In this document: positions 48,616-58,049 of the stretch, in pieces
How positions within the stretch are numbered: the stretch's first letter is position 1
How the letters are laid out: the number at the start of each line of letters is the position of its first letter
Source of the DNA: Solibacteraceae bacterium
Lineage (GTDB): Bacteria; Acidobacteriota; Terriglobia; Bryobacterales; Bryobacteraceae
Length of the DNA stretch: 58,149 nucleotides
Assembly (NCBI GenBank): GCA_021324015.1
Contig: JAJPJX010000178.1
Span: 1-58,149 of the forward strand
Direction: 5' to 3'
Translations under genes and position numbers: made by a program
The notes under the pieces: model-generated
What the model saw: only the letters and a program-made list of their open reading frames with translations
The model's database searches: none
What the model was told of the DNA's origin: nothing

Positions 48616-50118
48616 ATGGACGTTTCCAGGCGGTCGGTTCTGGGGGCCCTGGCCGGGGCAACCGCCGCGCGAGCGAAGCAGAAACCGCGGCCAAACTTCG
48701 TTTTTATCCTGGCGGACGATCACGCCGGCTACGTCTTGGGGTGCGACGGCAACCGGCAGGCAGAGACGCCGCACCTGGACCGCCTGGCGGGCGAGAGCAT
48801 GCGCTTCGCGCGGCACCATTGCAACGCACCGGTATGCACTCCTTCGCGGCAATCCCTCTTCACCGGACAATTACCGCACGCGGCGGGCGTAACGCGCCTG
48901 CCCACGCCGCTGAGCCTGGAGAAGCCCACCCTGGCCAAGCAGTTGCGCGCAGCCGGCTATCGGACGGCGGTGTTCGGCAAGATGCACTTCAACCGCCGCT
49001 CCTTTCCCGGCATGTTCGGATTCGAAACGATCATGACCGAGGAGGACGTGGCGCACGCCTGGCAGGCGCAGGTGACGCCGCGCCCGGTTCCTCCGGAGAT
49101 CCGCACGAAACCGCCATGGCACCCTTTCCGGGACCCGGCGAGGATCTGGCTGAACGCGGACAAGCTACCCTATCCGCGCTACGACGCGGACATGAAGGGA
49201 ACGTTTATCGTGCGGCAAGCGCAGGCGTACCTGGAACAGCAAAGGCAGGCGCAGCAGCCGTTCGCGCTGTGGGTGAGCTTCATGGAGCCGCATTCGCCTT
49301 ACGATTTTCCGGTGGAGGACCGGGAGCGGTTCGATCCGGCGCGGTTCGTGCCGCCGCGCGTCGGTCCGGAGGACGGCTGGCAGATTCCGCTGATCTTCCG
49401 CGAGCTGAATGGCGCGGACAAGCGGGGCATCGCCGCGGCGTATTACACCTCGGTGCGCTTCCTGGACAAGAACATCGGGCTGGTGCTGGACAAACTGCGG
49501 GAGCTGCGCCTGGAGGAGGACACGTTTTTGGTGTACGCCGCGGACCACGGATACGACCTGGGACAGCACGGGCGTTTCGAGAAGCATTGCGGGTACGATC
49601 CGGCGCTGCGCGTGCCGCTGCTGATGCGCTTTCCGGGGCAGGTGCGGCCGGGCGTGGTGGAAGACCTGACCGAGCATATCGACGTGCCAGCCACGATTCT
49701 CGACATGCTGGGGGCGGATCCGCTGCCCGTCACGCACGGGCAGAGCCTGCGGCCCTATCTGGAAGGCCGGGCGATGGCCACACCGCGCGACCACATCTTC
49801 AGCGAATACCTGGAGAACGAGGAAGCCTACATCCGCACGCAGCGCTACAAGTTCATTTACTGCACGGGCAAGCGGGCGCGGCAGGACGGCTACAAGACCG
49901 ACAACCCGACACCGGGGCGCTACGTCCGGCTCTACGATCACCAGCAGGATCCGGGCGAATTCACGGACGTGGCCGGGCAGCATCCTGACCTGGTCCGGAA
50001 GTTCCAGGGCCTGATGCTGGAGCGGTTCCGCAAGACGCACCCGGAGGCGGCCAACGAGCCGGCGCGCCTGAGCGTGGAAGACGCGTTGGACTGGTATCTG
50101 CGGCCGCGGGACGTGTAG
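48616..50118 (+). CDS. Sulfatase, Tat-exported
   Basis: A 500-residue type I sulfatase. The Tat signal is MDVSRRSVLGALAGATAARA. The metal pair is Asp34-Asp35 in FVFILADDHAGY; the formylglycine site is Cys74-T-P-S-R-Q-S in CNAPVCTPSRQSLFTG; the later metal residues are in YAADHGYDLGQHGRFEKHCGYDP. Formylglycine made from Cys needs an FGE or anSME enzyme, which is not in this window. Likely removes sulfate from polysaccharides or other sulfated compounds, but substrate cannot be told. It starts at 48616, 6 nt after a -10 box, and is divergent from a TetR gene. Confidence 0.93.
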   Translation: MDVSRRSVLGALAGATAARAKQKPRPNFVFILADDHAGYVLGCDGNRQAETPHLDRLAGESMRFARHHCNAPVCTPSRQSLFTGQLPHAAGVTRLPTPLSLEKPTLAKQLRAAGYRTAVFGKMHFNRRSFPGMFGFETIMTEEDVAHAWQAQVTPRPVPPEIRTKPPWHPFRDPARIWLNADKLPYPRYDADMKGTFIVRQAQAYLEQQRQAQQPFALWVSFMEPHSPYDFPVEDRERFDPARFVPPRVGPEDGWQIPLIFRELNGADKRGIAAAYYTSVRFLDKNIGLVLDKLRELRLEEDTFLVYAADHGYDLGQHGRFEKHCGYDPALRVPLLMRFPGQVRPGVVEDLTEHIDVPATILDMLGADPLPVTHGQSLRPYLEGRAMATPRDHIFSEYLENEEAYIRTQRYKFIYCTGKRARQDGYKTDNPTPGRYVRLYDHQQDPGEFTDVAGQHPDLVRKFQGLMLERFRKTHPEAANEPARLSVEDALDWYLRPRDV

Positions 50119-50154
50119 GACGGCGTCCGGCGCTGCCGCGCCGCGGGCCTGAGA

Positions 50155-50160
50155 TATAAT
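50155..50160 (+). promoter_or_regulatory. -10 box (TATAAT) of the LRR gene cluster
   Basis: TATAAT 28 nt before the ATG at 50189, with a GAGGAT ribosome-binding site in the leader. No convincing -35. This is a normal leader rather than the leaderless arrangement. Confidence 0.5.
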
Positions 50161-50188
50161 CGGTTCACTCGCGACAGAGGATCTCCGG

Positions 50189-52186
50189 ATGCTGAGAACC
50201 AGATTGGCCGGAAAAATCGGGCTTGCCGCTGTGTTTCTGCTCGCGGGAACGCTCCAGGCCGGCGGTGGAAGCGAGCGGGAGGTGGCGGAGTGGGCGCTGC
50301 ACCAGGGCGGCAGCGTGACCCTCGCCGGAGGCCGGGCGCCGGTCTGGGACGCCGATCAACTGCCCGCGGGCGATTTTCAGGTCCGCGCGGTGAATCTGCT
50401 GGAGGGGGTGGTGCGGCCGGCCGACTTGCAGAGACTGGCAGGCTTACCCCACCTGAAGGAGCTGTACCTGTGCGGGCGCACGTGGCACTCCCTGCCGCCA
50501 AAGGTATCCACCGACAGCCTCAAGTTTCTGGCCGGGCTCGGCGAACTGGAGTCGTTCGTGTTGAGCCTGCCGGTGCAGACGGAGATCCCCTTTCCGGACG
50601 AAACCCTGGCTGATCTCGCGACGTTGCGGCATCTGCACGTGCTGCGGCTGGCGCAAACCATCGTCAAAGGCCACACGCTGGGCCCGTTTCCGGAGATGCG
50701 CAGCCTGGACCTGGACCACACCCGCCTGGACGACGAAGGCATGCGGGCGCTGGCGGGGATGCCGCATCTCACCCGGCTCTACGCGCGCGACACCATGATC
50801 ACCGATGAGGGCTTGCAGTACCTCAAGGGCCTGCGCGAGTTGACGGAACTGGATCTGTACGGCACGCGGGTGAGCGACGCCGGGCTGGTGTATCTGGAGG
50901 GCCTGACGCGGCTCAGGCGGCTCAACCTGCTCGGGGCGGCGGTGACGGACGCGGGTCTGGACCGGCTGCGGGGCATGACCGAACTCGAGGAGTTGAACCT
51001 CTACCGCACCAAGGTGACCAACGCCGGCGTGGAGAAACTGAAGGCCTTCCGGCGCCTGCGGGACGTGGACCTGCGCTACACCCGGGTCACCGGCGGCGGC
51101 GCGACGGCGTTGCGCGCGGCGCTGCCGGGTTGCCGCGTGGCGTTCCTGGACGTTTCGGCGCGCCCCGCGGAGATGGCTGCTTCCGCGAAGGCTCCCGCTG
51201 GAAGGAGCGCGGCGGCGCTCGCGGCCTGGATCGAAGGGCTGGGCGGCAAGGTACGAAGCGAAGGCGGCGAGGTGCGGGAAGTGTCGCTCGCGGCGAGCGG
51301 CATTCGCGACGCACAGATCGGCTACCTGCGGGGGCTCACGGGATTGCGGAAACTGGATCTTTCCGCCACCGAGACCGGCGACGTGGGCCTCGAGAAACTC
51401 GGCCGGCCCTGTACGCTCACGGAGCTGAACCTTTCGCACACCACGGTTTCCAGCGCCGGGCTGGCGCAACTGGCACCCTGCACGGCACTGCGCAGGCTGG
51501 ACCTGGGCTACACGCTGGTAGAGGACCTGAAACCGCTGGACGGGCTGGAAGGTTTGCAGGACCTGGACCTCTCCGGGGACTCCATCGCGGGCGAAGACCT
51601 CAAGGCGCTGGAGAAGCTTCCCAACCTGCGCCGGCTGGCCCTGCGCTACACGGATATTTCCGACGCCGGCCTGGCATATCTGGAGGGGCTGAGCGGGCTG
51701 GGCCGGCTGGACCTGACCAGCACGGATATCGGCGACGCGGGCCTGGAGCACATTGCCAAACTCGGGGGCCTGGAGGAGCTGCTGCTGAGCTACGGGCGCT
51801 TCACCGACAAGGGGCTGGCCGCTCTCGCGGGCCTGGCGAAGCTGAAGCGGCTGGACCTGGTGCGCACGCACGTGGACGATCGGGGCCTGGCGGCGATCGG
51901 AGCATTGAAGAACCTCACGGCGCTGAACCTGGACTACACGCCGGTGACCGATAAAGGGCTGGCCAGCCTGGCGGGGCTCAAGAGCCTGACGCAACTGCGC
52001 CTCGACAGCGCCACGGTCACCGACGCCGGCGTGGAAACGCTCAAGTCGCTTTCCGGGCTGAAGATGCTGAATCTCTACCACACGCTGGTGACCGACAGCG
52101 GAATGGAGAGCCTCAAGGCCGCGCTCCCGGGCTGCCGGATCATCTGGGACCGGGATTCGGCCCAGCCGACGCGGAGAGGGAGTTAG
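50189..52186 (+). CDS. Secreted leucine-rich-repeat protein with two cap-LRR modules
   Basis: A 665-residue protein with a signal peptide (IGLAAVFLLAGTLQAGG). It has about 20 repeats of roughly 24 residues of the type L-x-x-L-x-x-L-D-L-x-x-T-x-V-x-D-A-G-L. A cap motif A-x-W-x4-GG-x-V starts each module: residues near 30 (EVAEWALHQGGSV) and again near 340 (AALAAWIEGLGGKV). Between them sits an Ala/Pro-rich linker (AEMAASAKAPAGR). LRR proteins of this T/D/G-rich type are common in Planctomycetes and Acidobacteria and bind proteins at the cell surface. It leads a plus-strand cluster and is followed after 3 nt by a second LRR gene. Confidence 0.85.
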   Translation: MLRTRLAGKIGLAAVFLLAGTLQAGGGSEREVAEWALHQGGSVTLAGGRAPVWDADQLPAGDFQVRAVNLLEGVVRPADLQRLAGLPHLKELYLCGRTWHSLPPKVSTDSLKFLAGLGELESFVLSLPVQTEIPFPDETLADLATLRHLHVLRLAQTIVKGHTLGPFPEMRSLDLDHTRLDDEGMRALAGMPHLTRLYARDTMITDEGLQYLKGLRELTELDLYGTRVSDAGLVYLEGLTRLRRLNLLGAAVTDAGLDRLRGMTELEELNLYRTKVTNAGVEKLKAFRRLRDVDLRYTRVTGGGATALRAALPGCRVAFLDVSARPAEMAASAKAPAGRSAAALAAWIEGLGGKVRSEGGEVREVSLAASGIRDAQIGYLRGLTGLRKLDLSATETGDVGLEKLGRPCTLTELNLSHTTVSSAGLAQLAPCTALRRLDLGYTLVEDLKPLDGLEGLQDLDLSGDSIAGEDLKALEKLPNLRRLALRYTDISDAGLAYLEGLSGLGRLDLTSTDIGDAGLEHIAKLGGLEELLLSYGRFTDKGLAALAGLAKLKRLDLVRTHVDDRGLAAIGALKNLTALNLDYTPVTDKGLASLAGLKSLTQLRLDSATVTDAGVETLKSLSGLKMLNLYHTLVTDSGMESLKAALPGCRIIWDRDSAQPTRRGS

Positions 52187-52189
52187 ACG

Positions 52190-53239
52190 GTGCGGCGGGT
52201 TTTGCTCACGGGATGCCTGGCGCTGGCGGCTTGGGGCGCGAGTGTGCCGGATGGGGAACTCGCCCGCTGGGTGGCTTCGCAGGGGGGCCGCGTGGAAACC
52301 CAGCCGGGGGGCGGCATCACCGGTGTCCACCTGGGCTTTGCGTGGACCACGGACGCGGACATGCCGCGACTGGCGGGCCTCGCAGGCCTGAAGAACCTGG
52401 ACCTTTCGCTTTCCCTGATCAGCGACCTGGGGATGGAGCGGCTGAAAGACCTGCCCGGGGTGACGGACCTGAACCTGTATGCCGTGGAGCACATCACCGA
52501 CACGGCCATCGCGTATATTCGCGGCTGGAAGCACCTGGAGCGGCTGAACCTGCGCGGCACCGACATTACCGACACCAGCCTGCAATACGTTTCGGGCCTG
52601 ACCACGCTGAAGTCGTTGGACGTGGCCTTTACGCAAGTGACCAACAACGGTATGGAGTACCTGGCCGGGCTGCGCAACCTGGAGGAAGTGGCGCTGGGCG
52701 GGAACAAGATCACGGGAGCGGGCCTGCACGTGTTGAAGCTGCTGCCGCGCCTGGCGCGGCTGGACCTGAACGGCAACCAGAAGCGCAACTCGGGCATCTG
52801 GGCGGTCTCGCTGACGGATTTCGATCTGGACACCATCGGCGGGCTGGGCCAACTGGAGGCGCTGGACCTGGGCGGAACGAAGATCACCGACCTGGGAGTA
52901 GGGAAGCTGGCTTCTCTCGGGAAGCTGCGCGCGCTGGACCTGAGCCGCACACAGGTCTCCGGGAAAGGGCTGGCGAGTCTGGCCGGGATGCGGGGACTCG
53001 AGCAGTTGAGCCTGTGGCAGGCGCGGGGAGTGGGCGATTCGGCGGCTGCCTCCCTGGCCGCGATGGCGAGCCTGGCCACGCTGGATCTTTCCGATACCGG
53101 GGTCACGGACCGGACGCTCGATCGGCTGGGTCCGTTGAGAAATCTGCGGCACTTGTACGTGGGCGGGACGCGGGTGACCGAGGCCGGGGTGGCGGAGTTT
53201 CGCCGGGCACATCCGCAGTGCGTGGTGAGCGGGAGATGA
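52190..53239 (+). CDS. Secreted leucine-rich-repeat protein (paralogue of upstream gene)
   Basis: A 349-residue LRR protein with a signal peptide (VLLTGCLALAAWGASVP). It has the same cap as the gene before (ELARWVASQGGRV, residues 22-34) and about ten repeats including YLAGLRNLEEVALGGNKITG and SLGKLRALDLSRTQVSGKGL. One repeat is expanded near residues 190-215 (NGNQKRNSGIWAVSLTD). The start is GTG at 52190, 3 nt after the previous stop. Its own stop overlaps the DUF1592 start (ATGA at 53236), so the genes are translationally coupled. Together with the neighbouring gene it suggests local duplication. Confidence 0.85.
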   Translation: MRRVLLTGCLALAAWGASVPDGELARWVASQGGRVETQPGGGITGVHLGFAWTTDADMPRLAGLAGLKNLDLSLSLISDLGMERLKDLPGVTDLNLYAVEHITDTAIAYIRGWKHLERLNLRGTDITDTSLQYVSGLTTLKSLDVAFTQVTNNGMEYLAGLRNLEEVALGGNKITGAGLHVLKLLPRLARLDLNGNQKRNSGIWAVSLTDFDLDTIGGLGQLEALDLGGTKITDLGVGKLASLGKLRALDLSRTQVSGKGLASLAGMRGLEQLSLWQARGVGDSAAASLAAMASLATLDLSDTGVTDRTLDRLGPLRNLRHLYVGGTRVTEAGVAEFRRAHPQCVVSGR

Positions 53240-54822
53240 GGATGCGGTCAGGAATCGCCTGGATGCTGCTGGCGGCCGGAGGCGCGCTGGGGGGCACGGT
53301 CCCGGGCAACCAGGTGCGGCGGCTGACACACAGCCAGTACAACCACACTGTGCGCGACCTGCTGGGCGACCAGACGAATCCGGCGGACGATTTTCCGCAG
53401 GAAGATTTTCTGAACGGCTTCAAAAATCAGAGCGCGGCGCAGGATATTCCGCCGCTGCTGGCGGACGCCTACGCCGCGGCCGCAGAGCGGCTGGCGCGGA
53501 ACGCGTTTCAGGGCGGGCAGGACAATGGCCATCTGCTTCCCTGCCGGCCGCGTTCGGCGGCCGATGCAGCGTGCGCGGGCGAGTTCATCCGGCGCTTCGG
53601 CCTGCGGGCATTCCGGCGGCCGCTGGCGGAGGGTGAGGGGCAGCGCTACCAGGCGCTGTTCGCGAGCGAAGCCCGCCGGACGGGCGATTTTCTCCAAGGG
53701 GCGCAGGCGGTGGTGGAGGCCATGCTGCAATCGCCCAAGTTCCTCTTCCACCTGGAAGGCGGCAGCTACGCGATCGCCAGCCGGCTCTCCTATTTCCTGT
53801 GGGACACCATGCCCGACGATGCACTGCTGGCGAGCGCGGGCACGGGGGAGTTGGAAACGCCGACGGGCCTTCAGAAGGCTATCCGCCGGCTGATGGCCGA
53901 CCCGCGCGCCCGCCAGGCGGTGGACGAATTCATCTCGGAGTGGCTGCGCTTCGACCTGGCGCTAGGCGCGGTGAAAGACCACGAAATGTACCCGCAGTTC
54001 ACGCCGGAACTGGCGCAGGCCATGACCGAAGAGACGCGCCGGCTGATCGCCGATGTGGTGTGGAACGATCGCAACTTCCTGGAGATCTTCACGGCCCGCT
54101 ACGCCTTTTTGAACTCGGATCTGGCTGCGATCTATGGGTTGCCCGCGCCGGCGAACGAGTTCGACAAAGTCGTGTTTCCGGCCTCGTCCGACCGCGCGGG
54201 CATCCTGGGAGAAGCCTTGTTCCTGACGGCGACGAGCAAGCCGGGCGATACCTCGCCGACAGTGCGGGGACTCTCGGTACGCGAATTATTCCTATGCCAG
54301 CAGGTGCCCGATCCTCCGCCGGGCACCAACAGCAACCTGCCGCCGATCAGCGCTGCCCGCCCGCTGACCAACCGCGAGCGGCTGAAGATGCACGTGGGAA
54401 GCCCCATCTGCGCCGGCTGCCACAGCCTGATGGACCCGATCGGGCTGGGGCTGGAACGCTACGACGCCATCGGGAGGTACCGGGAGCAGCAGACCATCCG
54501 GTTCATGCCCGATCACGAGCATCGCAAGGAGAAGCCCGTGACGGTGACGCTGCCGCTCGATCCGCGGGGGAGCATCACCGGCATGGCGCACGCGGAGTTC
54601 TCGAGCTCGCGGGAACTGGGAGAACTGCTGGCCGCAAGCCCGCTTTGCGGGGAGTGCATGGTGCGGCAACTGTTCCGGTATGCCTGGGGGCGCAAGGAAA
54701 CCTCCGCCGACGCAGGGGTGATTCAGAAGGGCGTGGAGGTGTTCCGCGGCTCCCAGTTCCGCTGGAAAGAACTTATGATGTTCCTAGCGAGTTCCATGGC
54801 GATCCAAGGAGGGGGAAGCTAG
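53236..54822 (+). CDS. DUF1592/DUF1588/DUF1585-type protein with c-type heme motif
   Basis: A 528-residue exported protein (signal: [17 protein letters not shown]). The opening [20 protein letters not shown] is the DUF1587 segment, [18 protein letters not shown] and [17 protein letters not shown] belong to DUF1595/DUF1592, and the CAGCH near residue 392 ([20 protein letters not shown]) is a c-type heme site in DUF1588. The end ([20 protein letters not shown]) is the DUF1585 domain. These proteins occur widely in Planctomycetes and some Acidobacteria next to DUF1552 proteins. Function unproven; the heme site suggests redox activity at the surface. Two ATG codons at 53236 and 53242 are possible starts. 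Confidence 0.88.
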   Translation: MRMRSGIAWMLLAAGGALGGTVPGNQVRRLTHSQYNHTVRDLLGDQTNPADDFPQEDFLNGFKNQSAAQDIPPLLADAYAAAAERLARNAFQGGQDNGHLLPCRPRSAADAACAGEFIRRFGLRAFRRPLAEGEGQRYQALFASEARRTGDFLQGAQAVVEAMLQSPKFLFHLEGGSYAIASRLSYFLWDTMPDDALLASAGTGELETPTGLQKAIRRLMADPRARQAVDEFISEWLRFDLALGAVKDHEMYPQFTPELAQAMTEETRRLIADVVWNDRNFLEIFTARYAFLNSDLAAIYGLPAPANEFDKVVFPASSDRAGILGEALFLTATSKPGDTSPTVRGLSVRELFLCQQVPDPPPGTNSNLPPISAARPLTNRERLKMHVGSPICAGCHSLMDPIGLGLERYDAIGRYREQQTIRFMPDHEHRKEKPVTVTLPLDPRGSITGMAHAEFSSSRELGELLAASPLCGECMVRQLFRYAWGRKETSADAGVIQKGVEVFRGSQFRWKELMMFLASSMAIQGGGS

Positions 54823-54824
54823 AG

Positions 54825-56141
54825 ATGGCGCTTTCGCGAAGAACCTTCCTGCGCGGCATCGGCGTGCCGGGCGTGGTACGCGTGGGTTTGCCGCCGCTCG
54901 AGGCCATGCTTAATTCGAACGGCACGGCCTATGTGGCAGAGAGCACGGCCGGGAAGATCGAGCAGCGGCCGGTGCCCTCGCGCTTTGTGCTGTGGTTCAA
55001 CGGCAACGGAATTCCGGAACGCTACTGGATTCCCGAGGACACTGGGGCGGATTACGCGCTGACGCCCTGCCTGGCGCCGCTGGCGCCCTTCCGCAGCGAT
55101 ATCCACGTGCTCAGCGGGCTGGATAACCCCTCGGCGCGCAAGCCTGGCCCGGGCAACGACCACCACCGCTCGATGAGCGGGCTGGTCTCGGGCACGTCCT
55201 TCACGGGGCGCGGGGCGGGCGGGCCATCGATCGACCAGTTGATCGCGGGGAAGATCGGCGGGGAGAGCCGCTTCCGCTCGCTACAAGTCGGCGTCTGCCA
55301 GGAGTCGCACGGGGAAAGCATCCACCGCAACATGAGCTGGGCGGGCTACGAACGGGCGCTGCCCCCGGAACTGATCCCGCACAATCTTTTCGACCGCCTT
55401 TTCGGGACGCGCGAACTGGGCTGGGTGAACCGCAAGAAAAGCGTTCTGGATGCGGTGCGGGACGATTTCTCCGATTTGAACAAGCAGCTTGGCAGGCAGG
55501 ACCAGGTGCGCATGGAAGAGCACCTGGCTTCGGTACGCGACCTGGAGCGGGCCATCACCAGCCTGCCGCCGGAGTATCGCCGGGTGGTGGAGGAACCGGA
55601 GATCGGCGGCGATACGAAAGACTATCCCCGCATCGCCAAGCTGCAAACGGACCTGCTGGTGCACGCGCTGGCCAGCGACCAGACGCGCGTGGCCAGCTAC
55701 ATGCTGACGAAGTGCCAGAGCCTGGTGCGGCTGCCCTGGCTGGGCTACACCACGCTGCGGCACCACGACTACACGCACACCAACGCGGATTCCCCGCAGG
55801 CACAGCGCATCATGCGGGATATCTGCCGCTGGCACGTGGAAGAGTTTGCCTACCTGGTGGCGCGGCTGAAATCCATTCGCGAGGGCGAAGGCACTCTGCT
55901 GGATCACTGCTGCCTGCTCTACATCCATGAGCACGCCGAGGCGAATATCCACAAGAACAACGGGCTGGTGGCCATCGTGGCGGGGCACGCTAACCGCCTG
56001 GCGACGGGGCGGCACAGCAAAGTCACCGGCACCATGGGCGACCTGTACCTCGCGGTGGCCAACGACGTGTTGGACACGGGCATCGAGAGCTTTCCGACGG
56101 CGGGCAAAAAGCTGGAAGGCATCGGCCGGGCGCGCCGGTAA
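54825..56141 (+). CDS. DUF1552 protein, Tat-exported
   Basis: A 438-residue protein with a twin-arginine signal ([18 protein letters not shown]). The DUF1552 body includes [55 protein letters not shown] and, near the end, [16 protein letters not shown] and [17 protein letters not shown]. The His and Asp-rich segments could bind metal; this family is related in pattern to DUF1501-like proteins. It starts 2 nt after the DUF1592 gene, and the two are nearly always found together, so they presumably act as a pair. Confidence 0.9.
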   Translation: MALSRRTFLRGIGVPGVVRVGLPPLEAMLNSNGTAYVAESTAGKIEQRPVPSRFVLWFNGNGIPERYWIPEDTGADYALTPCLAPLAPFRSDIHVLSGLDNPSARKPGPGNDHHRSMSGLVSGTSFTGRGAGGPSIDQLIAGKIGGESRFRSLQVGVCQESHGESIHRNMSWAGYERALPPELIPHNLFDRLFGTRELGWVNRKKSVLDAVRDDFSDLNKQLGRQDQVRMEEHLASVRDLERAITSLPPEYRRVVEEPEIGGDTKDYPRIAKLQTDLLVHALASDQTRVASYMLTKCQSLVRLPWLGYTTLRHHDYTHTNADSPQAQRIMRDICRWHVEEFAYLVARLKSIREGEGTLLDHCCLLYIHEHAEANIHKNNGLVAIVAGHANRLATGRHSKVTGTMGDLYLAVANDVLDTGIESFPTAGKKLEGIGRARR

Positions 56142-56198
56142 AGCCGGAGGGAACGGGTTTCGTTCTTCCGCCTCCGCCGGGGCGGGAGCAATCAGAGT

Positions 56199-58028
56199 GT
56201 GAGGAAAGCTGGCCTTTTCCTACTATTCGCGGCTCTGGCGGCGGGCCAGGATTCGCGGGTCCGGGTGTGGGCCGTAAGCGACGGCGTGCGGGTGAATCCG
56301 GTGAGCGGCGCATTGCTCGAGGCGCGCCCGGACATCCACCCGGACTATCCGGCGGGTGATTTCCGCGAGCGCAACCTGGTGTGGGACGCGGCCACGCGCA
56401 CGGTGTCGCTGAAGGCGGCGCGCAACGAGTTCACCGCGTTTCAGGCGATTGTCGAAACCACGGCGCCGCTCGACGGCGTGGACGCGCGCCTCAGCCCGCT
56501 GAAGCACGCGGGGGGCGCGCAGATCGCCGCGCCCGCGCTGGCCCTATTCAAGGAATGGTACGTGGAGGTGCGGCGCCCTTCCACCGGCTACGAGCGCACG
56601 TCGCTGGGTCCCGCCTGGTACGCGGACGCGCTGTTGCCCCTGCGCCGGGAGAAGTTGCACACCGGTTTTCCCTTCTCCATCCCAGACCTCTACAACAACA
56701 TTCCGGGCCAGAAGAACCAGGCGATCTGGGTGGACGTGTTCGTCCCCTACGAGCGCACCGCGGCGCCTCCGGGCCGCTACCAGGGAGACCTCGAAGTGAC
56801 CTGGAAGGGCGGCCGCAGCAGCATCCGCATCGCACTCGACGTGTGGGATTTCGCGCTTCCGCAGGAGAGCCACCTCAACGGGGACATCTGGAACGGTTCG
56901 ATGAAGGTGATGCCGCCCGAGGAGGAACTGGCCTACTACCAACTGGCGCAGCAGCACCGCTTTCTCCCCTTGATTTACGCCTACCGGCCCAAACTCCAGG
57001 TGGATGGCGCGCGGTTCCACCTGGACTGGAGCGAGTTCGACCAGCGCCTGGCGCGCTACCTGGACGGCTCCGCCTTCACGAAAAAGTACGGCTACTGGGG
57101 ACCGGGCTACGGCGTGCCGGTGAGCCACGTGATGCTGCCCTTCGATATCGAGAAGAACGGCAGCCGCCAGACCGCCTGGCCGATCGCGCTTCCCCAGGGT
57201 GGCCGCACGCCGGAATACGAAGCCCTGTGGAAGGGCGTGGCGCGGGAGGTGCGCGCCCACCTGGACCAGGATCCGCGGTGGCGCAAAGTGCTCAAGATCG
57301 CCTTCCTCGACGGGCTGGACGAATCCTATAACGAGGCCGCCTACGAGAAGATGCTCTACTACGGCCATCTGCTGCACGAGGCCATGGGCCGCGGCTGGTT
57401 CAAGTACCGCGTGGACGGCGGCTACTCGCCGGAGGCCATGGAAAAGCTGTCGCGGGAAGTGGAGCTATGGGTCTGCCACACCGTCTCGTTCGATATCGAC
57501 CTGGTGCGCCGCTTCCGCGCCAAGGGCGTGGACACGTGGTTCTACGGCCCCATGATTTACGAGCAGCGCCGCAACTCGGGCTGCGGGTCGAACACGTTTC
57601 TGGATCTGGATCTGCTGGTGAATCGCGGCATCGGCTGGGCCGGGTGGAAATATCAGGCCGGGTGGGTGGAGTGGGAATTCGACTGGAACGCCTACGCCGC
57701 CTGGTACGAGGCGGAGAATTTCAAGGAGCCGCACCGCATCTACAACGGCTCGGGCCAATTGATTTATCGCGGCGCGGTGATGGGGTACCGGCAGCCCATC
57801 GCCAGCATAAGGCTGAAGGCGCAGCGCCGCGGCCTCCAGGACTACGAATATTTCTGGCTGCTCTCCCGCAAGACCGGGAGTCCGGGCGCGGCGGATGCCA
57901 TCGTCAACCGCATCGTCTACAAGCGGCCGTTCGGCAAGGCCGCCATGCTGGACACGGAGATCTGGAAAAACAATCCGGACGAATGGGAAAAGGCCCGCAT
58001 GGAGGCCGGAGAACAGATCGCCAGATAA
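56199..58028 (+). CDS. Exported DUF4091 glycoside-hydrolase-like protein
   Basis: A 609-residue protein with a signal peptide (KAGLFLLFAALAAGQDS). A beta-sandwich part with ARNEFTAFQAIVE is followed by a barrel-like middle (WNGSMKVMPPEEELAYY, AFLDGLDESYNEAAYEKMLYY) and the C-terminal DUF4091 region (WKYQAGWVEWEFDWNAYAAW, RLKAQRRGLQDYEYFWLL). DUF4091 is found in glycosidase-like proteins and arranged as in GH families with unknown substrates. Candidate catalytic acids are the Asp/Glu in DGLDESYNE. The start is GTG at 56199, 57 nt after the DUF1552 stop, so the link to the cluster is weaker than between the previous genes. Confidence 0.8.
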   Translation: MRKAGLFLLFAALAAGQDSRVRVWAVSDGVRVNPVSGALLEARPDIHPDYPAGDFRERNLVWDAATRTVSLKAARNEFTAFQAIVETTAPLDGVDARLSPLKHAGGAQIAAPALALFKEWYVEVRRPSTGYERTSLGPAWYADALLPLRREKLHTGFPFSIPDLYNNIPGQKNQAIWVDVFVPYERTAAPPGRYQGDLEVTWKGGRSSIRIALDVWDFALPQESHLNGDIWNGSMKVMPPEEELAYYQLAQQHRFLPLIYAYRPKLQVDGARFHLDWSEFDQRLARYLDGSAFTKKYGYWGPGYGVPVSHVMLPFDIEKNGSRQTAWPIALPQGGRTPEYEALWKGVAREVRAHLDQDPRWRKVLKIAFLDGLDESYNEAAYEKMLYYGHLLHEAMGRGWFKYRVDGGYSPEAMEKLSREVELWVCHTVSFDIDLVRRFRAKGVDTWFYGPMIYEQRRNSGCGSNTFLDLDLLVNRGIGWAGWKYQAGWVEWEFDWNAYAAWYEAENFKEPHRIYNGSGQLIYRGAVMGYRQPIASIRLKAQRRGLQDYEYFWLLSRKTGSPGAADAIVNRIVYKRPFGKAAMLDTEIWKNNPDEWEKARMEAGEQIAR

Positions 58029-58049
58029 ATTTCCGGTTACAGGAGCATT

